Origin: a bacterium
Lineage (GTDB): Bacteria; Actinomycetota; Acidimicrobiia; Spongiisociales; ZC4RG35
Direction: 5' to 3'
Assembly (NCBI GenBank): GCA_028823995.1
Contig: JAPPFD010000018.1
Span: forward strand, 1-64,000
DNA: 64,000 nt
Within the stretch, counting starts at the first letter, position 1. Every line of letters starts with the position of its first letter. The notes beneath the pieces were generated by a model. That model was given only the letters and a program-made list of their open reading frames with translations, ran no database searches and was not told the origin of the DNA. The position numbers were made by a program, and so were the translations under genes. Of this stretch, positions 24,272 through 32,548 are shown one piece after another.

Positions 24272-25788
24272 GAGTCGGCCCAGTCTCCTGCGTGCCTTTC
24301 TACCAGTAGATGTTTCTGCACCTTGCCGGTGTCCCCCCGGGGTAGGCGGTCGGTCAGCACCAGGCGCTTGGGTTTCATATGGGAGGCGAGGCGGTTTCCC
24401 ACCCATTGGGCCAACTCCTCCAGCGTGGGGGTGGCGCCCGAACTGGGAACCACCACCGCGGTCACCGCCTCCCCCCACAGGCGGTCGGGGAGGCCGATCA
24501 CCGCGGCCTCCGCAACCTCGGGGTGATGGGAGAGTGTGTTCTCGATCTGCGACGGGGAGATGTTGACGCCTCCGCTGATGATCAACTCCTTTATCCTGCC
24601 TGCCAGGTAAAGGTACCCCTGGCGATCCTGATGCGCCAGGTCCCCGGTGTGAAGCCAGCCTTCCCGGATTGCCCTGGCGGTGGCTTCCGGCTGGCGCCAG
24701 TAGCCGGACATCAGCTTCGGGGTGCGGATCAGGAGTTCTCCCACCTCCCCCGGCGGGGCCTCCCGGCCATCGGGTCCCCGGATCTTCATGTCCACTCCCA
24801 CGATGGGACGGCCGCAGGAGAGCCCGGACGGGTCCGTGCCTATTCCCTGGCGATGGTCCTCCGCTCCGAGACCGGCGCAGGCCGCCGCAGCTTCGGTTAG
24901 CCCGTACCCGTGGTAGAGGCTGCACGGGAGGGATTCCATCATCCTTTCCACCAGGTCGGACCCGGTGGGGGATGCGCCATAGAGCAAGAGCCGCATCGAG
25001 GCGAAGCTCTCGGGGTCGAAGCCGGGCGAATCCAGAATCCTCTGCAGTTGGGTGGCCACCATGATTGTTGTCGTCACCCCCTCGTCGGTTATGGTCGACA
25101 TCGCCCCTTCGGCGTCGAAGGAGGGGAGCACCACATGGGTCTGTCCGTCCACCAGCATGGTGATCACCCGCAACCCGGCGGATGCGTGATAGAGGGGCGT
25201 GGCGGAGAGGTACACATCCGAGGGCCTGAATTCCTGGGCGACGGCGGTGACGAAGGCGTTGAACGTCAGGGCGGCATGGGAGAGGCACACGCCCTTGGGG
25301 TCGCCGGTTGTTCCGCTGGTGTAAATGATCAGGGCGGTGTCCTCCGGCAGGGCCGTGGCCGGGGCCGGATCGACTGAGGCGAGGAGTCGGCGAAACCCCG
25401 GGCTGTCGTGTTCGAGCAGCGTCCCGTTGGAGTAGGTCTGCGACACTGTCTCCCCGTGGTCAGAATCAACGATCACCGCCCGGGGCTCGGCGTCGGTCAG
25501 TTGCCGGGCGACTTCGGCCGGGGCCAGTCGCGTGGAGACGGGGACCGCGGAGGCGCCCAGCCAGGCGGCGCCCAAGTAGGCGTCGAAGAACGCCAGGCCG
25601 GCGGACGCCATCACCCCCACCCGGTCGCCTCGGCCCACCCCCGTCCGGGCCAGGACGGCCGCCACCCTCCCCACCCGCCGGTGAAGCTCGGAGTAGTTGA
25701 GAGACGGACCGCCCACGATCCCTACCGCCCGTCGCTCGGGATATAGCCGAGCAGAGCGTTCCAGGAGGTCGGTGATCAGCGCAGGCAT
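24268..25788 (-). CDS. Acyl-CoA synthetase (AMP-binding)
   Basis: A 506-residue adenylate-forming ligase, which activates a carboxylic acid with ATP and joins it to CoA. The P-loop-like YTSGTTGDPKGV is near residue 175, YGLTEA near 300, GWLHTGDLA near 390 and the C-terminal catalytic Lys in RGDTGKVQKHLL. Start ATG 25788 is preferred to the TTG at 25806. It is coupled to the D-threonine-aldolase-like gene. The acid substrate cannot be read from sequence; fatty, aromatic and dicarboxylic acids are all possible. Confidence 0.88.
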   Translation of the reverse strand: MPALITDLLERSARLYPERRAVGIVGGPSLNYSELHRRVGRVAAVLARTGVGRGDRVGVMASAGLAFFDAYLGAAWLGASAVPVSTRLAPAEVARQLTDAEPRAVIVDSDHGETVSQTYSNGTLLEHDSPGFRRLLASVDPAPATALPEDTALIIYTSGTTGDPKGVCLSHAALTFNAFVTAVAQEFRPSDVYLSATPLYHASAGLRVITMLVDGQTHVVLPSFDAEGAMSTITDEGVTTTIMVATQLQRILDSPGFDPESFASMRLLLYGASPTGSDLVERMMESLPCSLYHGYGLTEAAAACAGLGAEDHRQGIGTDPSGLSCGRPIVGVDMKIRGPDGREAPPGEVGELLIRTPKLMSGYWRQPEATARAIREGWLHTGDLAHQDRQGYLYLAGRIKELIISGGVNISPSQIENTLSHHPEVAEAAVIGLPDRLWGEAVTAVVVPSSGATPTLEELAQWVGNRLASHMKPKRLVLTDRLPRGDTGKVQKHLLVERHAGDWADS

Positions 25789-25882
25789 GGTCTCAGAACG
25801 ATACAACCGGGGCCGGCGGGGGCGCTATGGACCAGTCGTTCGCCGGTGACGGCAATGGCGTCGCCAGGCGGTGTGGGACGCG

Positions 25883-26902
25883 TCAAGCAGATTCGGACTG
25901 CGATCCCAGGTTGGAGAGGAGCACGATCCCGGTGCCGATCAGCAGCGCCACGGGGTTGGCGATGGAGACTTCGGCGAAGAGCCATATCCAGAGCATCTGG
26001 AGCACCGGGGTGAAGAAGATGATCCGCTGGACGCTCAAACTGGAGGTCACGTACATCGAATACCGGTAGCTGAGCGCCCCGCCCGCGTTGAAGATCCCGA
26101 TAAGGGTCAGGAACCCCACGGTGGACCAGGACAGTTCGAAAGTCTTCTCGGTTGGTGGGAAGAACAGTGCGCTTCCCAGGAGGGTTAGCGGGAGGCCGAT
26201 GACCCGCGCTGCCACTGCCGAATAGGTGGAGTTCCAGGCCAGGTCGTTCGGGTCGTCGTCGGGCCAGCTCATCAGCCGGCCGACGGAAATAGTCCCCCAC
26301 AGACTCCAGACGCCGGTGGCCGTGCCGATCACCGCCACGGTTATCCCCTGCCAGTTGAGGGCGCCGACCTCCCCGGTCTCCGACCAGATCACCAGTGCGG
26401 CGCCCAGGAAGGAGAAGGCCATCAGCATCCAGTACTTTCCTGTGATGACGTGGGGGGATGCCCGGTCCCTGGAGGAGATTCTCCTGCCCAGTCTGGCGGC
26501 CGCCCAGACCATGCCGATGAAGGCCAGTTGGAAGATGATGGTCACCACCAGAGGGTCGATCAGGGTGGCGGCCCAGACCCAGAAGGCCAGATCGAGAGCG
26601 AATCCGATCGTCATCCAGAATGCCGGCGTTCGCGCCACCTCCCAGGGTGTCCGGATACGAACCGGCTCCCCGTCCTTGCCCCAGTACAGCAGCAGCCCGG
26701 CGGCTTTTCCCTTCCAGTCCCTGTTCTTTGCGGGGAGCACGAAGAGCAACGCGGCCAGACCCGCCCCTTGGAAGACGAACGACCAGGAGCGCCACACGAA
26801 GGGGTCGTCGCTGGTGTGGGTGAAGAGGTAGAGCACCGGTCCCACGGAGAGGCCGAAAGCCGCACTCCCGGCCCATAGGGTCCCCTTGGTGGTTGGGTTC
26901 AC
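25883..26902 (-). CDS. DMT-superfamily transporter, tandem copy B1
   Basis: A 339-residue membrane protein with about ten helices, the last of four tandem paralogues. All four share the start VNPTTKGTLWA at a GTG, the block WVWAATLIDPLV, SETGEV.LNW and SLSVQRI.FF. I use the common GTG at 26902, because the start falls at the same place in every copy and yields 339 residues in three of them; an ATG at 27019 would add 39 residues of Arg/Pro-rich sequence. Substrate unknown. By eye the four copies are 60-70 % identical, more to each other than to copies A1 and A2. Confidence 0.78.
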   Translation of the reverse strand: MNPTTKGTLWAGSAAFGLSVGPVLYLFTHTSDDPFVWRSWSFVFQGAGLAALLFVLPAKNRDWKGKAAGLLLYWGKDGEPVRIRTPWEVARTPAFWMTIGFALDLAFWVWAATLIDPLVVTIIFQLAFIGMVWAAARLGRRISSRDRASPHVITGKYWMLMAFSFLGAALVIWSETGEVGALNWQGITVAVIGTATGVWSLWGTISVGRLMSWPDDDPNDLAWNSTYSAVAARVIGLPLTLLGSALFFPPTEKTFELSWSTVGFLTLIGIFNAGGALSYRYSMYVTSSLSVQRIIFFTPVLQMLWIWLFAEVSIANPVALLIGTGIVLLSNLGSQSESA

Positions 26903-27044
26903 GGGTCGAGGGGTCCTGTCTCTGGTCTGGCTGGCGGGCGACGTAGTCCGGTTGGGCAACCGCCCACGGGCCTTCGGTGCTTCCGAGGTTAGCCTTCCGG
27001 CCCCTCCCGTGGGCTGCATGGTCGGGGTAAAGCAGGCGTCGGAT

Positions 27045-28073
27045 TCAGAGTGGATCCTTGGTTTGGGCCTGGGATCCCAGGTTGGCGAGGAGCACGATCC
27101 CGGTGCCGAGCAGTAGCGCTTGGGGGTTGGCGATCGAGACTTCGGCGAAAGCCCAGATCCAGAGCATCTGGAAGGCGGGGTTGAAGAACATGATCCGCTG
27201 GACGCTAAGACTGGAAGTTACGTACAGCGAGTACCGGTAGCCCAGCCCCCCGGCCGCATTGGAGACTCCGAGGAGGCTGAGGAGTCCCAACATGGCCCAG
27301 TTGATCTCGAAGCTGTTCTCAGTGGGCGGGAAGAAGACTGCGCTTCCCAGGAGAGCCAGGGGGAGGGCGAGAATCCGACCGGCCACCGCCGCAAAGGTGG
27401 CGTTCCACACCAGATCGTGAGAGTTGCCGCCCGGCCATCCCATCAGATGCCCGGTTGAGATGGATCCCCAGAAGGTCCCGACTGCGGTGGCGGCGCCTGC
27501 GAGAGAAAGGACGACACCGAACCAGTTGAGGGCGCCGACCTCCCCGGTCTCCGACCAGATGACCAGGGCGGCCCCGAAGAAGGAGAGGACCATCAGGGCC
27601 CAATACTTCCCGCTTATGACATGGGGCGAGTTGCGCCGACCAGCGGACATTTTCTTCCCCAGCCTGGCGGCCATCCACACCATCCCGATCACGAACAACT
27701 GGAAGATCGTGTTTACCACCAGGGGGTCGATGAGGGTTGCAGCCCAAACCCAGACGGCCAGGTCCAAGGGGAAGCAGACCACCATCCAGAACGCCGGGGT
27801 TCGCAGCACTTCCAGGGGATTTCGGACCCGAACCGGTTCGCCGGTGTCGCCCCAGTAGTACAGGAGTCTTTTGGCTTTCTGCCTCCAGTCCTTATCGGTG
27901 GCGGGAACCAGGAGGATCACCGGGGCCAACAAAAGCGTCTGGAAGACGAACGACCAGGACCGCCAGACGAACGGATCGTCGCTCACATGTGTGTAGAGGT
28001 ATAGAAGGGGCAACCAGGAGCCCAAGACCACCGAGCTGACGGCCCACAGCGTCCCCTGGGTGGTTGGCTTCAC
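27045..28073 (-). CDS. DMT-superfamily transporter, tandem copy B2
   Basis: A 342-residue paralogue with about ten membrane helices, starting VKPTTQGTLWAV at GTG 28073. Hallmark segments are WRSWSFVFQTLLL, WVWAATLIDPLVVNTIFQLF, ALVIWSETGEVGALNWFG and LYVTSSLSVQRIMFF. Only 34 bases separate its start from the end of copy B3, so those two are likely on one transcript. Among the copies it is closest by eye to B1 and B3. Substrate unknown. Confidence 0.8.
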   Translation of the reverse strand: MKPTTQGTLWAVSSVVLGSWLPLLYLYTHVSDDPFVWRSWSFVFQTLLLAPVILLVPATDKDWRQKAKRLLYYWGDTGEPVRVRNPLEVLRTPAFWMVVCFPLDLAVWVWAATLIDPLVVNTIFQLFVIGMVWMAARLGKKMSAGRRNSPHVISGKYWALMVLSFFGAALVIWSETGEVGALNWFGVVLSLAGAATAVGTFWGSISTGHLMGWPGGNSHDLVWNATFAAVAGRILALPLALLGSAVFFPPTENSFEINWAMLGLLSLLGVSNAAGGLGYRYSLYVTSSLSVQRIMFFNPAFQMLWIWAFAEVSIANPQALLLGTGIVLLANLGSQAQTKDPL

Positions 28074-28107
28074 CGGTCGGAGGGTCCTGTCGGGTTCACG
28101 GGGGAGG

Positions 28108-29127
28108 TCACAGTGTCTTGGCCTGGGTTCCCAGGTTGGAGAGGAGCACGAGCCCTGCTCCGATGAGGAGAGCAGAGGGGTTGGCGATGGATACGTCTAC
28201 GAAGATCCATATCCAGAGCATCTGGAGAATGGGAGAGAAGAACATGATCCGCTGGACGCTCAAGCTGGTGGTGACGTAGAAGGAGTACCTGTGGCTGGAC
28301 GCTCCAACCGCGTTGAACGCTCCTGTCAGGGCCAGGAGCCCCAGGGTGGACCAGAAGAGGTCGAAACTGTTTTCGGTCGGGGGGAAGAACAGTGCGCTCC
28401 CGCCCAGGGTGAGGGGGAGGGCCAGAAACCGTCCGACCACCCCTGAGAAAGAGGAGTGCCACACCAGGTCGTTGGGGTCGGTGCTCGGCCACGCGATGAG
28501 GCGGCCGAGGGAGATGGTTCCCCAGAAACTGCCGACCGCGGTGGCGGTTGCGGCGAAGGCCACCACTATGCCCAGCCAGTTGAGGGTTCCGACCTTGCCG
28601 GTCTCCGACCAGATGACGAGGGCGGCGCCCAGGAAGGAGAGGCCCGTCAGCGTCCAGTACTTCCCGCTCATGACGTGAGGGGAGGCCTGGCGCCCGGTTG
28701 ACATCTTCTTGCCGAGCCGGGCCGCCATCCAAACCAGGCCGATCAGGAACAACTGGAAGATGATGGTCACCACCAGCGGGTCGATGAGAGTCGCCGCCCA
28801 AACCCAGAATGTCAGGTCGAGAGCGAAGGAGATCACCATCCAGAACGCCGGAGTGCGCAGCAGTTCTATCGGATTCCGGACCCGGGCCGGCTCTCCGCTA
28901 TCCCCCCAGTAATAGAGCAGTCGTCGGAGTTTCTTCCTCCAGTTCCTCTTCGAGGCGGGGACCAGCAGGAGCACGGGGACCAACCCCGCCGCCTGGAAGG
29001 CGAACAGCCAGGAGCGCCACACGAATGGGTCGTCGCTGACATGGGTGAAGATGTAGAAAAGAGGTAGCCAGGAACTGGTGGCCGCCGCCCCCACTGCCCA
29101 CATTGTCCCCTTGGTGATCGGGTTCAC
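28108..29127 (-). CDS. DMT-superfamily transporter, tandem copy B3
   Basis: A 339-residue paralogue with about ten membrane helices, starting VNPITKGTMWAVG at GTG 29127; the frame stays open to 29286 but the added residues have no counterpart in the other copies. The motif LTFWVWAATLIDPLVV, a lysine-bearing LGKKMSTGRQASPHVMSGKY and SLSVQRIMFF are conserved. A 190-base spacer separates it from copy B4. Substrate unknown. Confidence 0.8.
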   Translation of the reverse strand: MNPITKGTMWAVGAAATSSWLPLFYIFTHVSDDPFVWRSWLFAFQAAGLVPVLLLVPASKRNWRKKLRRLLYYWGDSGEPARVRNPIELLRTPAFWMVISFALDLTFWVWAATLIDPLVVTIIFQLFLIGLVWMAARLGKKMSTGRQASPHVMSGKYWTLTGLSFLGAALVIWSETGKVGTLNWLGIVVAFAATATAVGSFWGTISLGRLIAWPSTDPNDLVWHSSFSGVVGRFLALPLTLGGSALFFPPTENSFDLFWSTLGLLALTGAFNAVGASSHRYSFYVTTSLSVQRIMFFSPILQMLWIWIFVDVSIANPSALLIGAGLVLLSNLGTQAKTL

Positions 29128-29317
29128 CGGTCGAACGGTCCTCTTCTCTGCTCTGGCCTGCTTGGGGTTGGTGACTGGATGACCCCGGTGGGCAGTCGCC
29201 GGCGAGGCTTCGTCCTTCATGAAGGTTAGCTCTCGGGTACCGCCCGGTAGGGGAACGGGACAGCGGGTTACGGACCCTTTCGCCATCAGGGCGGAGGGAT
29301 GATGACGCAGACGGGAT

Positions 29318-30337
29318 TCAAGCGGACTTGGTCTGGTGACCCAGGTTGGAGAGGAGCACGATGGCGGTGCCGATCAGGAGGACCTGGGGCTTGGCGATGG
29401 AGACGTCGGCAAAAATCCAGAGCCACAACATCTGAAGGGGCGGGGAGAAGAACATGATCCGCTGGACGCTCAACCTGGAGGTCACATACAGCGAGTAGCG
29501 GTGGCTGACCGCCCCGGCCATGTTGAACACTCCTATCAGGCTCAGAAAACCGAGGGTGGTCCAGGTGAGGTCGAAGCGGTCGTCGGTGGAGGGAAAGAAG
29601 AGGACGCTTCCCAGAAGCGTCAGGGGGAGGGCGAAGAACCGTCCCACCACGGCCGAGAGAGAAGCGGCCCAAACCAGGTTGTTCGGGTCGTCGTCGGGCC
29701 ATGTCATGAGACGCCCGGTGGAGACGGTCCCCCAGAAACTTCCGATTCCGAAGGCGGTGGCGGCGAGGGCCAAGGCTATGCCCAGCCAATTCAGAGTCCT
29801 GACTTCCCCGGTCTCCGACCAGACGACCAGGGCGGCGCCGAGGAAGGAAGACGCCATGAGGGCCCAGTGCTTTCCGGCTATGACATGCGGCGCGGTCCGG
29901 CGTCCGGCGGAGATCTTCCTGCCCAGCCTGGCTGCCATCCACACCATCCCGATCGGGAACAACTGAAAAACGAGGGTCGCCACCAGCGGGTCGATCAGGG
30001 TAGCTGCCCAAACCCAGAAGGTCAGATCCACGGCGAAGCCGATGACCATCCAGAAGGCGGGTGTTTTCAACACCTCCAGCGGGTTCCGGACCCGGACCGG
30101 CTCACCGCCGTCTCCCCAGTAGAACGGGAACCTACGGATCTTGGCTCTCCAGTCCTTGTCCTGGGCCGGCATCACGACCAAGGCCAGCCCCAACACCCCC
30201 GACTGGAAGAGGATGAGCCATGAGCGCCAGACGAAGGGATCGTTGCCGGTATGGGTATTCAGAAAGAACAGGGGCAACCAGGAGAGGGAGACAGCTGCTC
30301 CGACGGCCCATAGGGTGCCCTTGGCAGTTGGGTTCAC
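29318..30337 (-). CDS. DMT-superfamily transporter, tandem copy B4
   Basis: A 339-residue paralogue with about ten membrane helices and the first of the four in transcription order, starting VNPTAKGTLWAVG at GTG 30337. It carries the same hallmark blocks, with small changes such as LVATLVFQLF and SRLSVQRIMFF. The bases around the start (CGACCGGTGAACCC on the minus strand) are nearly the same in all copies. The gene lies divergent to the VOC protein gene. Substrate unknown. Confidence 0.8.
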   Translation of the reverse strand: MNPTAKGTLWAVGAAVSLSWLPLFFLNTHTGNDPFVWRSWLILFQSGVLGLALVVMPAQDKDWRAKIRRFPFYWGDGGEPVRVRNPLEVLKTPAFWMVIGFAVDLTFWVWAATLIDPLVATLVFQLFPIGMVWMAARLGRKISAGRRTAPHVIAGKHWALMASSFLGAALVVWSETGEVRTLNWLGIALALAATAFGIGSFWGTVSTGRLMTWPDDDPNNLVWAASLSAVVGRFFALPLTLLGSVLFFPSTDDRFDLTWTTLGFLSLIGVFNMAGAVSHRYSLYVTSRLSVQRIMFFSPPLQMLWLWIFADVSIAKPQVLLIGTAIVLLSNLGHQTKSA

Positions 30338-30549
30338 CGGTCGAGGGATCCTGTTCTCTGGTCCGGCATGCTCAAGGCCGGCGACACGTGCCCACGAAGA
30401 TCAAGTGCCGGTGAGGATCGGTCCATTCTCGGAGGCTAACCCCCGAGGCCGCGGCAGGGGAGTGTTCACTAGGATGCCAAGTGTGCTGATGGCGGAGGTC
30501 CCCACCCCGCCAGACAGGTGTTCAGCAGTTCCCATTTGGGAGGTAGGTG
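30338..30549. promoter_or_regulatory. Divergent intergenic region
   Basis: This 212-base gap lies between the outward-reading copy B4 transporter and the VOC protein gene and must hold both promoters. The side next to B4 keeps about 25 bases also found upstream of copies B1 and B3 (AGGATCCCTCGACC-like), suggesting that the leader was duplicated with the genes. I see no clear -10/-35 pair. Confidence 0.4.
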
Positions 30550-31053
30550 ATGAGTTTCAAGTCGGTTGACCACATCGGGATCACAGTTGCGGATCTGGAA
30601 GTCTCGGTTCCGTGGTGGAGCTACTTTCTCGAGTCTGATCCCTTCATGCAGGGAACCTGGGTGGCTGCGGAGATCGACGACTATGTGGGTGACATCGTGG
30701 GTTATCCGGATTGCGACATGTCGGGAGCGTTCTGGGCGCTACCCGGCGGCACCGTGCTGGAGATGCTCCAGTATCACAACCCACCGCCGGGAAAGGTTGA
30801 CATGGCGACCTACAACGCCGGGAACACCCACTTATGCCTGGAGACCCACGACATTCACCGCGACTACCAGCGGATGCGGGGACGAGCCGAGTTCCGCTCT
30901 CCCGAGCCGGTTCGCTGCGCCTGGGGAAGGTATGAAGGAGCCCTCACCTGTTACCTGCGGGACCCCGACGGCATCTCCATCGAGTTGATCGAGTTCGGGC
31001 AGGTGGGAAGGCCGTTCCAGGTCGAAAGCCCCTTCGTCGACCCTTACGGATAG
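30550..31053 (+). CDS. VOC family (glyoxalase/bleomycin resistance) protein
   Basis: A 167-residue vicinal-oxygen-chelate protein. The first beta-alpha-beta unit begins FKSVDHIGITVADLEVSVPWW with the metal His, the second carries NTHLCLETHDI, and the end DPDGISIELIEFG gives the last Glu ligand. Such proteins are metal-dependent lyases, isomerases or dioxygenases; this resembles the lactoylglutathione-lyase/epimerase type, but the substrate is unknown. ATG 30550 is preferred over the GTG one codon before because of spacing to GGGAGG. It converges on the P450 gene. Confidence 0.83.
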   Translation: MSFKSVDHIGITVADLEVSVPWWSYFLESDPFMQGTWVAAEIDDYVGDIVGYPDCDMSGAFWALPGGTVLEMLQYHNPPPGKVDMATYNAGNTHLCLETHDIHRDYQRMRGRAEFRSPEPVRCAWGRYEGALTCYLRDPDGISIELIEFGQVGRPFQVESPFVDPYG

Positions 31054-31182
31054 GGCGGCCGCAGCAACCTCGCGTCGGGTTGCGACTGGCGGGCTTACCA
31101 GTAGACGACCGCCGGAAAACTTTGTGAAGGCGGTGCCTCTTCTGGGCCCGGAGTTTCCCTTCCTTGGGGCGATCCGGCCGCT

Positions 31183-32409
31183 TTAGGCCGGGGTCAGCCT
31201 GACCTTCACTTCGGCGGGGGAGCGGAGGGAGTAGCCGGTCAGGGGGGGAGGACCGTTCACCCACTCGGCCCACCGGACCCGGTCCATGAAGCGGTTGATC
31301 ACCACCTCCATCTCCATCAGGGCCAGGAGCGACCCGGTGCAGTGGTGCTTTCCCGCACCGAACGGCAGGATGTCGGCGCGAGGTGTGAACTGGCGGAAGG
31401 CGCTGTCGGCGAATCTGTGCAGTTGGAACTCATCGGGAGACTCGAACCAGGTCTCGTCCCGGTTGGCCGACGCCAACAGCACCATGATCTTGTCGCCTGC
31501 GCCGATCCCCACTCCAGCCAAGTCCGTGTCAACTTTCGCCTTTCTCACCAGTGCGTGGGCCGGAGCCAGGAAACGGAGGATCTCCGCGCAGGCCAGAGTC
31601 ACCAAATCCCGGTCCTCTCTGATCTCCTCCCAGAGATTCCGGTCCGAGAACAGCACCCACATCAGGTTGGACAGACCCCGCGAAGTGGTCTCGACTCCGG
31701 CCGCCAGCAGCAGCGAGCAGGTGGAGGCGATCAGTTCCGTGGAGAGGGGTTCTCCGTCGATCTGTGCTTGGCACATTTCGGAGAGAAGGTCATGGGTCGG
31801 TCGGAGGCGCTTCTCGGCGATGATCGGCGCCAGGTACTCACCCAGCGCCTCCCGGGCTTCGACGCCCTGGCGGGTGATCTCCGGATCGTTTCTGATGTTG
31901 GTGACGCTGGCTTTGCCGATCGCGTCGTACCACCCGCGGAAACGCGCAACGTCGGGGATGCCCATCATGGTGGCAGTCACATCCATCGGAAGCGACGTGT
32001 TGAGGCCCTGGTGGAGTTCAGCCGGGCGGTCCCACGGTAATTCGTCAAGCAGTCGAGCGGTTATCTGCTCGGTCATCTCCCGCAACTCCCCGGCCAGTTT
32101 GCCGCGGTGGCGGATCCACCGGCTCAACAGGCCGGAGTGGCGCCGGTGCTCCCGCCCTTCCATATGCAGGATGACCCGGCCATGGATGGCGGAAGACCCC
32201 GGACCGCCCATCAGGGGAGCGAAACGGCTTTCGTCTTCCAGGACCTCCGCTACTTCCGAGCGCCGGGAAGCCACCCATCCCTCGATTCTGGGGCTCCAGA
32301 AAACCGGAGCATGGCGCCGGGCCCGAGCGTAGAACGGAAAAGGATCGGCCTCGTCCACGACCACCTTTGCGAACTCGGCTAGAAGGTCTGGTGAGGTGTT
32401 ATTTTTCAT
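31183..32409 (-). CDS. Cytochrome P450
   Basis: A 408-residue soluble bacterial P450 that would insert oxygen into a small organic substrate with electrons from a ferredoxin. The I-helix AGVETTS begins at residue 237, with Glu240 instead of the more common acid-Thr order, the K-helix ExxR is Glu276-Arg279, and the heme-binding loop FGAGKHHC ends at Cys357. Start ATG 32409 gives the normal length; the longer frame is not supported. No ferredoxin or reductase gene is adjacent. It is divergent from the TRAP operon, so it may act on a related substrate. Confidence 0.9.
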   Translation of the reverse strand: MKNNTSPDLLAEFAKVVVDEADPFPFYARARRHAPVFWSPRIEGWVASRRSEVAEVLEDESRFAPLMGGPGSSAIHGRVILHMEGREHRRHSGLLSRWIRHRGKLAGELREMTEQITARLLDELPWDRPAELHQGLNTSLPMDVTATMMGIPDVARFRGWYDAIGKASVTNIRNDPEITRQGVEAREALGEYLAPIIAEKRLRPTHDLLSEMCQAQIDGEPLSTELIASTCSLLLAAGVETTSRGLSNLMWVLFSDRNLWEEIREDRDLVTLACAEILRFLAPAHALVRKAKVDTDLAGVGIGAGDKIMVLLASANRDETWFESPDEFQLHRFADSAFRQFTPRADILPFGAGKHHCTGSLLALMEMEVVINRFMDRVRWAEWVNGPPPLTGYSLRSPAEVKVRLTPA

Positions 32410-32466
32410 TGATGGAAATGCGGGGTATCCGGGCGTCTGCGGCCGAGGGCCTGGTTGGTTCTGTAT

Positions 32467-32480
32467 TATGGTATACAAAG
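32467..32480. promoter_or_regulatory. GTATAC palindrome, possible GntR/FCD operator
   Basis: TGGTATACAA at 32469-32478 fits TNGTATACNA, the type of palindrome bound by several GntR regulators of the FCD class. It lies 70 bases before the TRAP binding-protein start and 58 bases from the P450 start, next to a TATTAT that could be a -10 element. The match is short, so chance is possible; an FCD regulator is encoded in the window at 59243-59923 but far away. Confidence 0.35.
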
Positions 32481-32548
32481 CATCCCCGCCGAACAGAGCC
32501 GGGGAAGCGATATCCCAAGACGAATCTATTCGCCAACGGAGGTAACCA

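Noticed and set aside
25883-30337. The four DMT genes as an integron or insertion-sequence amplification
   Set aside because: No transposase, terminal repeats or attC-like sites are seen between the genes, and the copies have diverged well beyond recent amplification.
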